From NCBI GenBank assembly GCA_036872755.1, contig JAVHNS010000001.1, forward strand, positions 4,092,001 to 4,156,000: 64,000 nt of DNA. Reading direction: 5' to 3'. Every line of letters starts with the position of its first letter. Position 1 is the stretch's first letter. Positions 1 to 10,105 of the stretch are shown piece by piece. The notes beneath the pieces were generated by a model. The model did no database searches. It worked only from the letters and a program-made list of their open reading frames with translations, and was not told the origin of the DNA. The DNA comes from Orbilia blumenaviensis (lineage: Eukaryota; Ascomycota; Orbiliomycetes; Orbiliales; Orbiliaceae). The translations under genes and the position numbers were made by a program.

Positions 1-1958
1 GCGAACTATCCTCCCAGAGTGAATTGCAATACGAGAAAAAAAACTAGTCGTGAGTTTCTAAAATCCGGAAGAAACGCTGTTCTGTTATTCTTTTCGAGGG
101 GCCCCTTGTGTATCCGTTCGAAATCAACCGGCGGACTGTCGACCAAAAGGGATGGACAGAAAAGAGACGTTGAGAGGCTTCTATGGTGTTGGAAATACCA
201 AAGTCGAGATTGTCGTATCTGCCTCAAAAAATAATAAACCCTTGCGGGAACGAGGTGAAAGAGAGTTGAAATGAAAGAAAGCGAAAGTCGGAACTGTCAA
301 AAAAAAAAAGGATCGAAAGGAAATTTTGATCAATGCACGACAGAAAGGAGTACATCTGCAAACGAGAATAACCAGCCGCGAGAAAGAAGGGGTCGAAAGG
401 TCGGGTCTTGGTACAATTTGGGTGGGAGGGAAGGGTCTTGCCCACTGTGTCAGAACCGTCTCCGCTATTAATCGACCCCCCTAACGGAGAACTAGTGCGG
501 TTGTACCTAATTTCTCTCAACCGTCCTACCATAGGGTGGTAATCCACATCCTCTCGGCCCTGGTGCACATAAGCTGAGCAGAACTCCCTGGTTACCTTCA
601 AGGAGAGCGGCGGTGCTGCGGAGTAACATTCTCTTGTTGTCGCTGGCTTCGGCCCTCATTCCTTTGTCATGAGATGATAGTTACAGGTACTCAACTAACC
701 TATCAATTTCTCTCAGAATGGCCTGGCGAAATTCGAAATGAAGAGCTGAGGACCAGGCTCGACAAACAAAGACATGCTATTCAGAGACACGAAATTGGCT
801 TTGCAGCTCCCAACTTCCAACAGCTCGGTCCTCTGAGCCTTCATTCGTTGGGTGGGCTCTTCCATCGAAAATAATTTCGATGCCTCTTGGCCTATCAAGG
901 GCCAGATTGCCCCTCTCAGCATGGCATGAGTTTTGCGCTTGCTCGCTTGAGAAATCTGAGGAGAACGACCCCTTTTCGGTCGTTGCACACAGCCAGCAGG
1001 CTGACGGCCTAAGGGCAGGGGTCTCCGACCTGTTCCTGCAGTTCGCCTGCAAGTAAGTCACCGCTTTTTTTGGCCCCGGCATTCCCTCCTGCACGGAAGG
1101 TTTAAGCATGGCTGTGGCCAGGGGATGGCCTGGCTGAAACGGGCTCATGCAGCCAATCCTGATGGAACTGTAGTGGGGTGGGGAGAATGGCCCTTGGCAG
1201 CTGTTGAACAAGGTCGACCAATCGTATCATGCTGGTGTCACCAGTCAGGCGCACTTCCCTCGATGCCAGTCGCATTCGTTCGGAACAAAGGTCTATAAAC
1301 GTGTCGACCGTCGATAAAGATTTTTCTTTTGGTCTCACAATTACATCTCGTGGGATGTTTTGTTGTTGGGTCATCTCCGTTGGAAGACGATGCCCAGATT
1401 TTTCCCCCGCTTCTTTTTCCTCTTTCTCTCAACCTGGGTTCTCGATACTACCTTGAATAGGATGTGGTGGTGCATCACATCTGAAATTAACCATCCTTGT
1501 CGAGCAAGGTCTTCAAAAGGCGTGATATAACTGCCAACAACCACATAAGCGCCTCCATCTAACCTCCAGAATTCAGTTTATCGATGGCTACCTGGTATTT
1601 GCATCAGATTTGAGACGTCAAGACGTTGCCACTTCCTTCGGGCAGCAATGCCGTTGAGATAAGCGCTTTTAGTTCAATCAGATTTTGACGGAAGCCTCTG
1701 GTACTGGCTCTTCATCACAGGGCAAACCGAAGTTGCGATCCTCCATAATTTTAAGGAGACAGGGGTTCCACATGGACGCCTCTCAGAAATTCTCAGTCAC
1801 CACTGACGTAGCCGCACAATCAAAATCTATCGCCTTATCGAACAATTGCTTCTATTTGGTAAAGACTGATCTTCTTTGCATAAACGCTGGGTCGGAATGC
1901 AAACGCCGCAGACAGATGGACGGGTATCATAACATAGCGTAACAAGCAAATTCGTTCC
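1..1958. other. No supported gene; possible degraded coding relic on the minus strand
   Basis: I see no complete gene. On the minus strand between about 1900 and 1100 several short open stretches read like protein, for example one around 1565-1380 (beginning TEFWRLDGGAYVVVGSYITP) and another around 1371-1170 (IVRPKEKSLSTVDTFIDLC). They sit in different frames, are separated by stops, and I could not join them with convincing splice sites. The stretch may hold a decayed gene or the 3' part of an intron-rich gene. The rest shows nothing recognisable. Confidence 0.3.
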
Positions 1959-2974
1959 TCATATTCTCCGTCGGTTCGTATTTCGAGCCTTTCTCGATTT
2001 GAAGGCGACTCCATCATCTGACTCCACTGGGGTTGAAGTCTTGTCTTCGCTGGGCTCGTGTTTCATGACAGGACCCTCTGACCGATCTTCCCCTTTGGTC
2101 TGGTCTCTGTCCTGATCCAACGAATCCACATCGCCCTTCTCCTCTGTAGCAGGAGCTTCATTAGAAGTCTTCGCAATCACTTCATCATCCTCTTCTTTTG
2201 GTCCATTTTTAGCATCCTTTTTTTTAAACACAATTCCTCCCAGACTTGGGACGGGAGTCTGAGCCGGATATTCGACAGTGGGCATTATCTGTTTCGACTT
2301 GCCCTTTTTCTTAAATGTAATCTCGCCAATATTCTCCGATGCTACAGAGTCCCCGGGATACTCTAACGTGCGCATCTTAAAATTCCTTGTCTCGGTTTCC
2401 TCTTCATCCCCATCATCATCTTCGCCGACGTCTCCGAGTTTCCTTCGCTTAGCCCGTTTTGATTCTTCACTTTCCGGGTCTTCGGGTGTGACAGGTCGTT
2501 CAATAACCCGAACTGTCTCCCACTCTCCAGCCATCGCATGTTCTTTCCTATAACTCTCTGGCATAGCCACCCCTAACGCAGCTAACTCATCTAGGTGTTT
2601 CTTTTTTTGTTCTTCTGACCTAAAAGCGTTCGCTTTCGCCGGTTTTTTCTCAGTCAAATCCGCAGCTCGTCTGGCCAGAGGTTTCGCTACGTATTCCGGA
2701 TTTTCTAGATTATTCAGTCTTTCGGCCTCGCGTTTTGTGTTTTCCGCAGCCACGGCTTCTCTCTCTTTATTCCTATGTAACTCGCGCAAAAATCTCTGTA
2801 GCGCATGTTGGTGTTTCGGGGATGCTTCGTGGTCCTTTCGGGATAACGGCGTGTCCTTTACGAACATTTTCTATAGTCGTAGCGTGTTAGCAAGCTCGAG
2901 GCCGGGGTGCGTGAGAGTAGACCTACACATCTTTCGCACCAGTAGCGCTTCGTTGACACCCAGTATTCCGACAT
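1959..2974 (-). CDS. WBP4/FBP21-like U1-type zinc-finger splicing factor
   Basis: Two exons: 2927-2974 and 1959-2870, with a 56-nt intron at 2871-2926 containing GCTAAC near its 3' end; 319 residues. Exon 1 begins MSEYWVSTKRYWCERC, and together with exon 2 it forms a matrin/U1-type zinc finger: C-x2-C at residues 13-16, then H-x5-H in HEASPKH. The finger is followed by the family's charged coiled stretch (LHRNKEREAVAAENTKREAERL). The remainder is acidic and lysine-rich with two FKKK motifs and a basic end. This is the layout of WW-domain-binding protein 4 (formin-binding protein 21) homologues, which in animals join the spliceosome at complex A/B. I see no WW domain, as is usual for fungal members. 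Taking the ATG in exon 2 as the start would delete the zinc cysteines, so the upstream exon is needed. It shares a 367-bp promoter with the divergent gene at 3342. Confidence 0.85.
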
Positions 2975-3341
2975 ATTGGCGGTATTATGGCTATATGGAC
3001 TTTCCAGATGTCGGACAATTGGCAGAGGACTTTTGTTCGGTGATAACCGATACTCTCGTGATATTGATGTTGATGTTGACGTGGATGAGTCGAAAATTCT
3101 CGAAGTTTATGATGCAGGATTTAAGGAAGGGCGAAGACCTTGGCATTTTCGCATTAACAAATATAAAGCACCAATTGCAACCTAAACCAACGTTCAGGCC
3201 GGGTTCCATGTTAACTTTGAATCTGGATAGTATCCAACCATTGAGAAAAAACATCAGCATCTACTTGTTTTAAATACCCCGGACGGCTAGCTATCGATAC
3301 AGCAAATACACACGGCCAACATAGCTTAGTTGAGGACCAAC
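2975..3341. promoter_or_regulatory. Divergent intergenic promoter
   Basis: This 367-bp gap separates the start codons of two divergent genes (WBP4-like, minus; small conserved protein, plus) and must hold both promoters and both 5' leaders. I did not recognise specific binding sites in it. Confidence 0.5.
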
Positions 3342-3713
3342 ATGTCTGCAGTCCCACAATTCCCACCTCCACATATCATCCCAGACGAATCCACCCAGGA
3401 CGCTAGCAGTGGAAGCAGCGAAGAGGCACAGCCGCCCCAGGAGACATTAGCTCTCCCAGCTCCTCAAACCGAGGCACATAAAGAGGAGCCAGCGAAGAAA
3501 CTCGAAGTTGGCACTGAAGCTTTGAAACTCGACCATCTTGGCCCACTCGTCGTTAACTCAGATGGAACTTTAAGTCGGATACACAATTGGGCCGACATGA
3601 CACCGCTGGAGCGCGAAAGGACGATAAAAGTTCTAGGAAAGCGGAATCAATTGAGAACAGGGTCGCTGCTAGCTCAAGGGATAAAGCCAGGTACCATTGG
3701 TAACTCGGCCTGA
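3342..3713 (+). CDS. Small conserved fungal protein of unknown function
   Basis: A single-exon frame of 123 residues starting MSAVPQFPPP. The first half is proline-, serine- and glutamate-rich and probably disordered. The second half carries a compact conserved-looking block, LGPLVVNSDGTLSRIHNW, then an ADMTPLERERTIKVLGKRN segment that looks helical. I recall this block at the C-terminus of short fungal and plant proteins without assigned function, so I give no role. The start is the ATG at 3342; in-frame codons upstream lack an ATG. The gene runs toward Tma20, whose stop codon lies 127 bp away on the opposite strand, so their 3' ends converge. No signal peptide or membrane segment is visible. 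Confidence 0.7.
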   Translation: MSAVPQFPPPHIIPDESTQDASSGSSEEAQPPQETLALPAPQTEAHKEEPAKKLEVGTEALKLDHLGPLVVNSDGTLSRIHNWADMTPLERERTIKVLGKRNQLRTGSLLAQGIKPGTIGNSA

Positions 3714-3840
3714 GGAATTAAGAAGTATAGATACAAGGATAGCAAATGCTTTATGCAAACGACCACCCCCTGTATACTCGACAGGTCCTTGTGAACTTCA
3801 ATAAACATCCAAGATAGAAGCACAATAAATTCCTAACTGA

Positions 3841-4599
3841 CTACTCAGAATCCATTTTCCATAGCCCGTCTCCGAGATAGTGGCAATTCTCGACGCCATT
3901 GCCTTTGTTTAATGTTTTAATATCCTCCGTGCTCATCTTCAATACCCCAACCATGCAAGCGTGCTCTTTGCCTTCAGCATTGATAGCGACGACTGTTCCC
4001 TCCGGCAAGTTGCCTTCTGGCGGAGGAAGCTTTGCTCCCGGCGATGTTAACCCAGGGCACATAAGCTGTGCACCTCCAAGAATGAACCTAATAGCTCCTC
4101 TATCGACCTGTACCGTCGGGAAGCATTGTGGATCTAAATACCTAGTTAGCTGTACTTCCTTGAACAGCAAAAACACCCGTCCTATATGGTTACATTTATG
4201 AACCACCCTCAAATGTGGCATTATCGCATCGTTGTGGTGTTGAAAAAATAGGACTTGGTTATCCAGCGCGTAGAGTGAAACCTTCTCCGGTCTGTAGTTG
4301 AAAATTGTAAAGCTCAACGTTAGCTTCTGTGTCCCTCCTAAGCTCCCTATATCCCCTTTCGAGCATCGTATTATACGAACGCTTTGATAAGGTCTAACTG
4401 CGCCTTTTTAGGCAGTACATCATCGATTACGGGCTCGAGCAGCGGGAACTGCTCGCAGATTCTCTGACGGATGTTTCGCTGGACTGATGACTTGATCTTG
4501 GTCTTGCCGGACGAGCTCACTCTAACAGTCTCCCCCGTTAGCTATAAGTCATATAATGTGCCGATCGTGGAGAAGCAATACGTACGGTTTCTTGAACAT
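3841..4599 (-). CDS. TMA20: Tma20 / MCT-1 family translation factor (PUA domain)
   Basis: Four exons: 4586-4599, 4381-4521, 4194-4291 and 3841-4133; 181 residues. The N-terminus (MFKKPV..., KSSVQRNIRQRI, VLPKKAQLDLIK) is the MCT-1 N-terminal domain. The C-terminal half (FPTVQVDRGAIRF, MCPGLTSPGAKLP, AEGKEHACMVGVLKMS, YLGDGLWKMDSE) is the PUA domain. In yeast, Tma20 binds the 40S ribosome with Tma22 and helps recycle tRNA and 40S subunits after termination; that role is transferred by homology. Intron 1 (64 nt) follows codon 4. Intron 2 (89 nt) uses the donor GTTCGT. Intron 3 (4134-4193) is exactly 60 nt and has no in-frame stop, so retention would add 20 residues inside the PUA domain. The gene is divergent from RPB12 across 286 bp. 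Confidence 0.93.
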
Positions 4600-4885
4600 T
4601 TTGCTGGGTCTAAGGTGCCGGATTGGAAGCTCGAGCGTGGAGGGGTGTCGGAGCTTGGGTGTGGGGCGGTGGCTTTGGTTGCATTTGGTAAGCCGGTTTG
4701 GTTTTAAGCCGCACAAAATTTCAGAGATCCTTTTCGCGACACCAACCCTTTCAAATTTCGATCGTTACCAACATTAAACCACTAAATCCAAATCTATACG
4801 TCCCACGACAGCCACGATAACTTTCACGGCTCCTGAATTACGCGACAATTACGCAAACCACCAAGACCAAAACCAACCTACGAAG
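4600..4885. promoter_or_regulatory. Divergent promoter between TMA20 and RPB12
   Basis: A 286-bp gap between the divergent start codons of a translation factor and an RNA polymerase subunit. Both are growth-related, so shared regulation is plausible, but I identified no defined motif. Confidence 0.5.
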
Positions 4886-5191
4886 ATGCAGCGTGAAGGC
4901 TACGTTCCACCAACTGCAGGCGGCAGCGGCGCTGGCGCTGGTTCGTCCCGGCCTGGTGGCGGATACGGAGATGCTCCTCGACAAACTTCGATGAAATACC
5001 TCTGCGCAGATTGTGGCAAGTCCGTCACCCTTAATAAGGCTGACCCAATCCGATGCAAGGAATGTGGATTCAGAATTTTGTATAAGGAGAGGACAAAGAG
5101 GTACAGGATCCTGATTCACTCGCTGTCTTACGACCTTCAAGGCATGATGCTAATGTTTATTTGTAGGATGGTTCAATTTGAAGCTCGATGA
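4886..5191 (+). CDS. RPB12: RNA polymerase I/II/III shared subunit Rpb12 (RPABC4)
   Basis: Two exons, 4886-5100 and 5167-5191, joined across a 66-nt intron; 79 residues. The core is the Rpb12 zinc ribbon: YLCADCGKSV with C-x2-C, then RCKECGFRIL with the second C-x2-C, then ERTKRMVQFEAR, the basic end typical of the family. The last eight residues lie in the tiny second exon; without splicing the reading runs into intron sequence before the same end. The 34-residue N-terminal extension is rich in glycine, serine and proline and is likely disordered. The subunit belongs to all three nuclear RNA polymerases and binds zinc. It is divergent from TMA20 and convergent with the ribosomal protein gene at 5537. 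Confidence 0.96.
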   Translation: MQREGYVPPTAGGSGAGAGSSRPGGGYGDAPRQTSMKYLCADCGKSVTLNKADPIRCKECGFRILYKERTKRYRILIHSLSYDLQGMMLMFICRMVQFEAR

Positions 5192-5536
5192 TCGATCTAT
5201 ATGGAGGATATAAGGGACAGGAAGGTGGTTTTACTGACGCTCTTTACCGGCCTTGGGTCCCTTTCGATGGAGACCATTCTTTGCTTCTCTGGGGACATCC
5301 GGCCAGCCGCTCTAAAGTGGATAACTCAAGATTCCCTTCGCCCATATATAAACCAATAGCCAGACGGAATTATCAACATACTAAAGAGTGCAACTCCCTG
5401 GCACTCTCGCGCGCCGATAGACTTGCATGCTTTCTCAAAAAGATTATTGTATTTAGCGGGTTATCTTAAATTGCAGCATCTTATGTATAATACAAAGTGA
5501 CCAGTACGCTGATCTATTTACAAATATAGACATCAA
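5192..5536. other. Convergent 3' intergenic region
   Basis: The gap between the 3' ends of RPB12 and the bL10m gene presumably holds both 3' untranslated regions. I see nothing else. Confidence 0.6.
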
Positions 5537-6523
5537 TCAAGCTGCGGGCGGATCAGAACTCTCCCCCTCAGCGTTCTTCTGTGCATCGGGGTCTAACATC
5601 TTCCTACGACCCTCCATCGTAACCCATAGAGCCTTGCTAGGGCTCTGTAGAGTAGCCACCAAACCAGCACCGGCACTTTGCATAAGTCCTAGAAGTTGCC
5701 CACGTAGTGTAGGGAGGTCACCAAGACTTGTGATGTGCTTAAGGGCGCCAGTATCGATCGTCTTTCCGCCCACCTTATCAACCTTTGCTCCCAAAAGCAA
5801 CATCTTTGAAACACCAGATATAAATAACGGATCCGTCCCCTTCTTGAATGTTGCTTTTTCTGGGAATAGCAGATTCAGAACAGCGAGAATATGAGGCGGC
5901 GAGACAGTGGGGAATTGAATGACGCCGACTGGCCCCACCAATAGTGCTTCCAGAGGATGAGATCCTCTGTGCTTCAGTGTCAAGTCATATGCCCCCGGAC
6001 CACTACTCGACCCCACGTTTGCATCTTTGGGTAGATACTCTGCCACCCGGAGAGCAGCCGAGAATAACTCCGTATTAACTACTACCATTTTTACCCGCTC
6101 TCCAACGGGACGAGGTTGTGGGGGTATATTGCCATCCTCGTCTGGCGTAGGGGCTGGTTGTGAGGCCGCTGCCTGTGCGTCTACATTCGCCATAGCGGAT
6201 CTCAAATCTCTCCTTATAGCCACAAGCTCACTTCCCCGGAGGTTGTTATGCTGAAAGACTATCATCAATGGTGTGGCTCGAAGTAACGAGACATAGGTTC
6301 TGTGAAGAAGATTCTGACGAGAGTTGTATGGCCGATGCGATGGCGGTTGATTGGAATCCGGCGGGACACATGTCTTCGAATGGGTTACAGAATGAGAAGC
6401 ATAGCATCTTTGTCCGCCATTAACGAACGCCTCGATGAAGTAGCAGGCATCGCGGAAAGAGATCGAGGTCCGATTTGGGAGCTTCGTCCTTGCCGCTGCC
6501 CTTAGAAATATTGAAGGAGGCAT
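5537..6523 (-). CDS. MRPL11: Mitochondrial large-subunit ribosomal protein bL10m (MRPL11 family)
   Basis: A single exon of 328 residues. The N-terminus is rich in arginine, alanine and serine and poor in acids, as expected for a mitochondrial presequence. The region TYVSLLRATPLMIVFQHNNL, then GSELVAIRRDL, matches the fungal L10-type mitochondrial protein, in which a hydrophobic strand ending in F-x-HNN is characteristic. Further along come the VGPVGVIQFPTVSPPHILAV segment and a C-terminal helix around RGQLLGLMQSAGAGLVATLQ. By family it forms the base of the L7/L12 stalk of the mitoribosome. The acidic, alanine-rich tail (AEGESSDPPAA) is probably flexible. It is divergent from TBCE over 330 bp. 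I chose the first ATG (MPPSIFLRAAARTK) because the targeting peptide lies directly behind it. Confidence 0.85.
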   Translation of the reverse strand: MPPSIFLRAAARTKLPNRTSISFRDACYFIEAFVNGGQRCYASHSVTHSKTCVPPDSNQPPSHRPYNSRQNLLHRTYVSLLRATPLMIVFQHNNLRGSELVAIRRDLRSAMANVDAQAAASQPAPTPDEDGNIPPQPRPVGERVKMVVVNTELFSAALRVAEYLPKDANVGSSSGPGAYDLTLKHRGSHPLEALLVGPVGVIQFPTVSPPHILAVLNLLFPEKATFKKGTDPLFISGVSKMLLLGAKVDKVGGKTIDTGALKHITSLGDLPTLRGQLLGLMQSAGAGLVATLQSPSKALWVTMEGRRKMLDPDAQKNAEGESSDPPAA

Positions 6524-6853
6524 GTTGACATGTAACTATACAGTTTTGCCGAATAGTACCCTGGTTAGATTCAAGGAAGGCCAATTGATTGTGCATTAGG
6601 TGTGGTCTTACTAACCTTCAAGGGATGCTCCCAATTGGGGCTAAAAGGACGAGATGCAGAGCGGAAGTTGAAGGTTCGCGAATCGAATTCGTCGTCGTCA
6701 AATTTTCGAAGTTGCAACAACGTCAGGCGAACAACTCAACAACACCCCGCCATAATATTTACCACACAAGCTACAAGGATCCAACTCGAGGTTTAAGCAT
6801 ATAAGATACATCTATGGGTCTCTGAGCGCGCAGGGACACCGAATGTATCGAGC
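6524..6853. promoter_or_regulatory. Divergent promoter between bL10m gene and TBCE
   Basis: This 330-bp gap separates divergent start codons and must contain both promoters. Short open frames here do not resemble known proteins. No specific element was recognised. Confidence 0.5.
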
Positions 6854-9179
6854 ATGAGTACACACTACATCGGACAGCGATTGTCCTTCGAATCACAACT
6901 CTGTACAGTCCGCTACATAGGAGAAGTCAAGGGCACAAAGGGCGGATGGCTTGGTGTCGAATGGGATAACCCATCGAGAGGGAAGCATTCGGGTGAACAT
7001 AACGGCACAAGATACTTTGAATGTAAGCATGTACCTTAAGGCAAAAAAAAATTTTCATATGCACAATTTAAAGATAAAATGAAACTCTAATATCTGATGT
7101 ATAGGCAAGTCTCCTGGCGCGGGTTCTTTTGTCCGGCCGAATCGACCTTCAGATGCTCCAAATTCCTTTCTCAGCGGGTTGAGAGAGAAGTATATCACGA
7201 ATGTCGAAAAAAGCGGCATCCCAAAGCCCATCGAATTTGGCAAAAAGGCCGTTGAAGAAGTGGGGTTTGACAAGGTGTCGAAGAAATTCTCAGAGCTGGA
7301 TACATTGACAAGCGTCCTTCTCGATTACATGAGAATCAAGACCTGCGGCGAGGACACTGAGGAAATCGCCGCCACATGTGCCAGTAAGTACTCGTATAAC
7401 TATGAGCTTAAATGGCTAATGGACTACGGACCTATTCCCGTATCCGGACGTGCTGCTAATAAAGTAACATCAATAGACTTGCAGAGACTAGATCTAACAT
7501 GTAACCTCTTCGAAGAAGTTGAGGAAGTTGTTAAATTGTGTAGAAGCTTACCAAAACTTGACTTCATATCGATTAAGTATGATCTACGAATTTGTTTTAG
7601 CTTCTGTTTCTGGTTGCCTAACACTCCTTGTCAGTGGGAATCGGTTCATGAATTATCGAATTGGAGATCAGTACAGACGCGGTCTGGACCATATCAAGAC
7701 CCTCAAGGCTGATGATCTTCGGTCGAGCTGGACGGAAGTACGGATCTCTCTTAACCATTCGGCCGAGGCTTTTGATTGCTGACACCTGAGTTTAAGTTAT
7801 TCGAGTTAGTGAATAGCTTTACCAACGTGACTGACCTCTCAATTGCAGTTGGAAGTATCAAAATGTTGACGCCGGACATAGTCCCGAGGGTCTCAGACCT
7901 TCATATTGCTAGTCGACTGGAGTCTATATGCCTCGAAGAACACGCAATCTCCAGCATTTCGGGGCTAGCCGATCTCCAGAACCTGCCCTGCTTGCGTAGA
8001 CTATTGTTATCCTATAACAAAATCAAGGCGGTCTATTCTCCGGCCGAATCCAAGGCCGTTGGTAAGCTATGCTTTCCATCAGTTACATACTTAGACATCT
8101 CCCACAATGAGGTGAGCGACTGGACATTCCTCGACGATATGCGGATTGCCTTTCCGAAGCTGGACGCATTGCGCATCAGCCACAATCCCCTGTACAGTAC
8201 AAGTGATGCCAGGACCCTTACCGACGAATCTTACCAAATTACGGTTGGTCGGCTTGGCCGACTTGTCACTTCTCTTAACTACAGTGTGGTAAGGAACAAG
8301 TTGGACCCACAGTCCAATCCCAAGATTAGCTCGGGGACGCAAGAAACTGATAAGGCAACTGCAGATAACACCAGCGGAACGTGCGGATGCGGAATTATTC
8401 TACATTTCAACAATTGTCAAAGAGCTTTCAGTGAAACCGGCAGAGCAGGAAGCCGAAATACTGTCACGGCATACAAGATGGCAGGAACTTCAAACAAGTA
8501 TGCTATCCAGTACCCTTTTCTCTCTCCCGCGATCTTCCTATGCATAAATGCATTGTCCAATTCTTATTCCTCAAAATGTTTCTCGTTTGCTGATGCAGCG
8601 TCAAACAGTACATGGGGAACAGACCATAACTCGGGATCTTTCAGGGAAGTCTAAAGATGCACTAGCATCAAAGCTAATAGGTTTGTGCAATCCATTTGCC
8701 GTTGCCATCAGTAGCGGCATCAGCACATGCGATGTTGTACCGTTGGGGTATCTCAACCTTTTTATATATGGGAAGTCAAAACGCTAAGGGACCCTTGCAG
8801 AAGTTGAGGTGTGTTCAAGCACTAAGACGGTGACTAAGAAATTTCCCCGCACTGTAACGATTGGCAAACTCTCAGGGCTGATTGGCCGGGTATTCGGCGT
8901 GAATCCGTTGGATATTACACTCTACCTCATTGAAGATGGTATAGTTGACGATGGGGGTGGCGTGAGGGAAACCTTGTAAGTATCACCAACAATTGGAATC
9001 ACAACCCGTTTCTTCAAGATGCCGTTTCGTATTCAGTTTAGGTAATTCACGAAGAATTTTTTTTCTAACGAAAAACGGTTTTTGTTTCTTCAATTAGGTT
9101 GGCCGACGAATTGCGAGAACTTGATTACTATGTTACTGAGGCAAAAATTAAGCTTGCGGTGAGAGACAAGTCGTTATGA
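6854..9179 (+). CDS. TBCE: Tubulin-folding cofactor E
   Basis: Nine exons: 6854-7022, 7105-7383, 7477-7576, 7635-7737, 7791-8288, 8365-8497, 8609-8690 (end given by the last base before GTTTGT; my base count puts it at 8680), 8801-8975 and 9098-9179. Taking exon 7 as 8609-8680 gives 536 residues in frame. Domains: N-terminal CAP-Gly (YIGEVKGTKGGWLGVEWDNP, GKHSGEHNGTRYFEC), leucine-rich repeats over about residues 150-400 (LDLTCN, ISINGNRF, YLDISHNEVSDW), the TBCE linker ITPAERADAELFYI with ELQTIHGEQ, and a C-terminal ubiquitin-like domain (VTIGKLSGLIGRVFGVNPLD, ELDYYVTEAKI). With cofactors C and D it assembles alpha/beta-tubulin dimers. The length matches human TBCE (about 527). Splice choices in exons 5-7 were guided by family conservation; the phases all fit. 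Confidence 0.9.
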
Positions 9180-9313
9180 TTCAGCTCTCTTCGATTTGCG
9201 GGTTTTTTATGTAAGAGTTTAGCGCTGCAGGTTAGGTAGGTTGGTCTGCAGGTATCAAATTCAGGATCGAGCGGCCTGTGCATTGGTGCATTGGTGCATA
9301 TGCAGCGCGGCAT

Positions 9314-9340
9314 AAAAAAAAAATTTTTTTTTTTTTTTTA
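9314..9340. repeat. A10/T17 homopolymer junction
   Basis: Ten A followed directly by seventeen T, downstream of TBCE. It could form a perfect short hairpin; its role, if any, is unknown. Confidence 0.9.
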
Positions 9341-10078
9341 TTCATAGAGAGGGATTAGGAATAAGCCGTTGTATTTCAAGACTATTGCGCAGAAATTTGG
9401 AGTTGTGGTCTTAAAACAGTGTTGAATCCAGGGAACCGTTGAACGCTTTGTCCGCAAGGGTTGAAGATTACGAATTGCTGAGTAGAGGCACCTGCAAGTA
9501 CTTTCAGATGCCAGCGTGGTTGCATACTTTGACCTTCAACTTGCTTGGGCCTTGATATTTGGCACCTGCCGTGAGCCAATGCAGGTTTTCTAGACTGGAA
9601 ATGCTTGAACGTTAACGTTTTGGAAGTTATATCAAACGGCTTATGCGACACGGTTTAGTACGTAGCCTGGCTTAAAATAAAACGGCTGAAGGCCAGGGTT
9701 CCACATTTAATCGACAGTCTTCAATCCTTCTTTGTGGTTAATACCTAGTTATATGAGATCAGGTGAGCGGAGTTTACGGAAAAGGGTCGTGCTCTACAAA
9801 TTGCATGTCCAAGATATTCGAGAATGGTTCCCAACCGTTGATCTAATCTTGACCTTAGAGGCGCCGAGAAAAAGGGACCCGCCGAAGGCTACATACGTGA
9901 TAGTATATTGCTTTATCCCTGGGCACCGTGCTGCACTGCGACGCCATCTAGAAAAACAAAATGTTCTCCGCGATCCGTGCCTTGATTTTGTCAAGATCTT
10001 AGACCTGGTTGGTTGACGGTGCCTTTTTCCGAGCGAATTTCCAAGCATGCAAGGAGACAAAATCGCTTGGAGGGATAC

Positions 10079-10105
10079 AAAAAAAAAAAAAAAAAAAAAA
10101 AAAAA
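10079..10105. repeat. Poly(A) tract, 27 bp
   Basis: An uninterrupted run of A in the TBCE-C2H2 desert. The flanks share no obvious sequence with other such tracts in the window. Confidence 0.95.

Noticed and set aside
224..601. Minus-strand 125-codon frame (contains DVDYHPMVGRLREIRYNRTS)
   Set aside because: The middle part reads like protein, but the ends do not, and no splice sites or family could be assigned.
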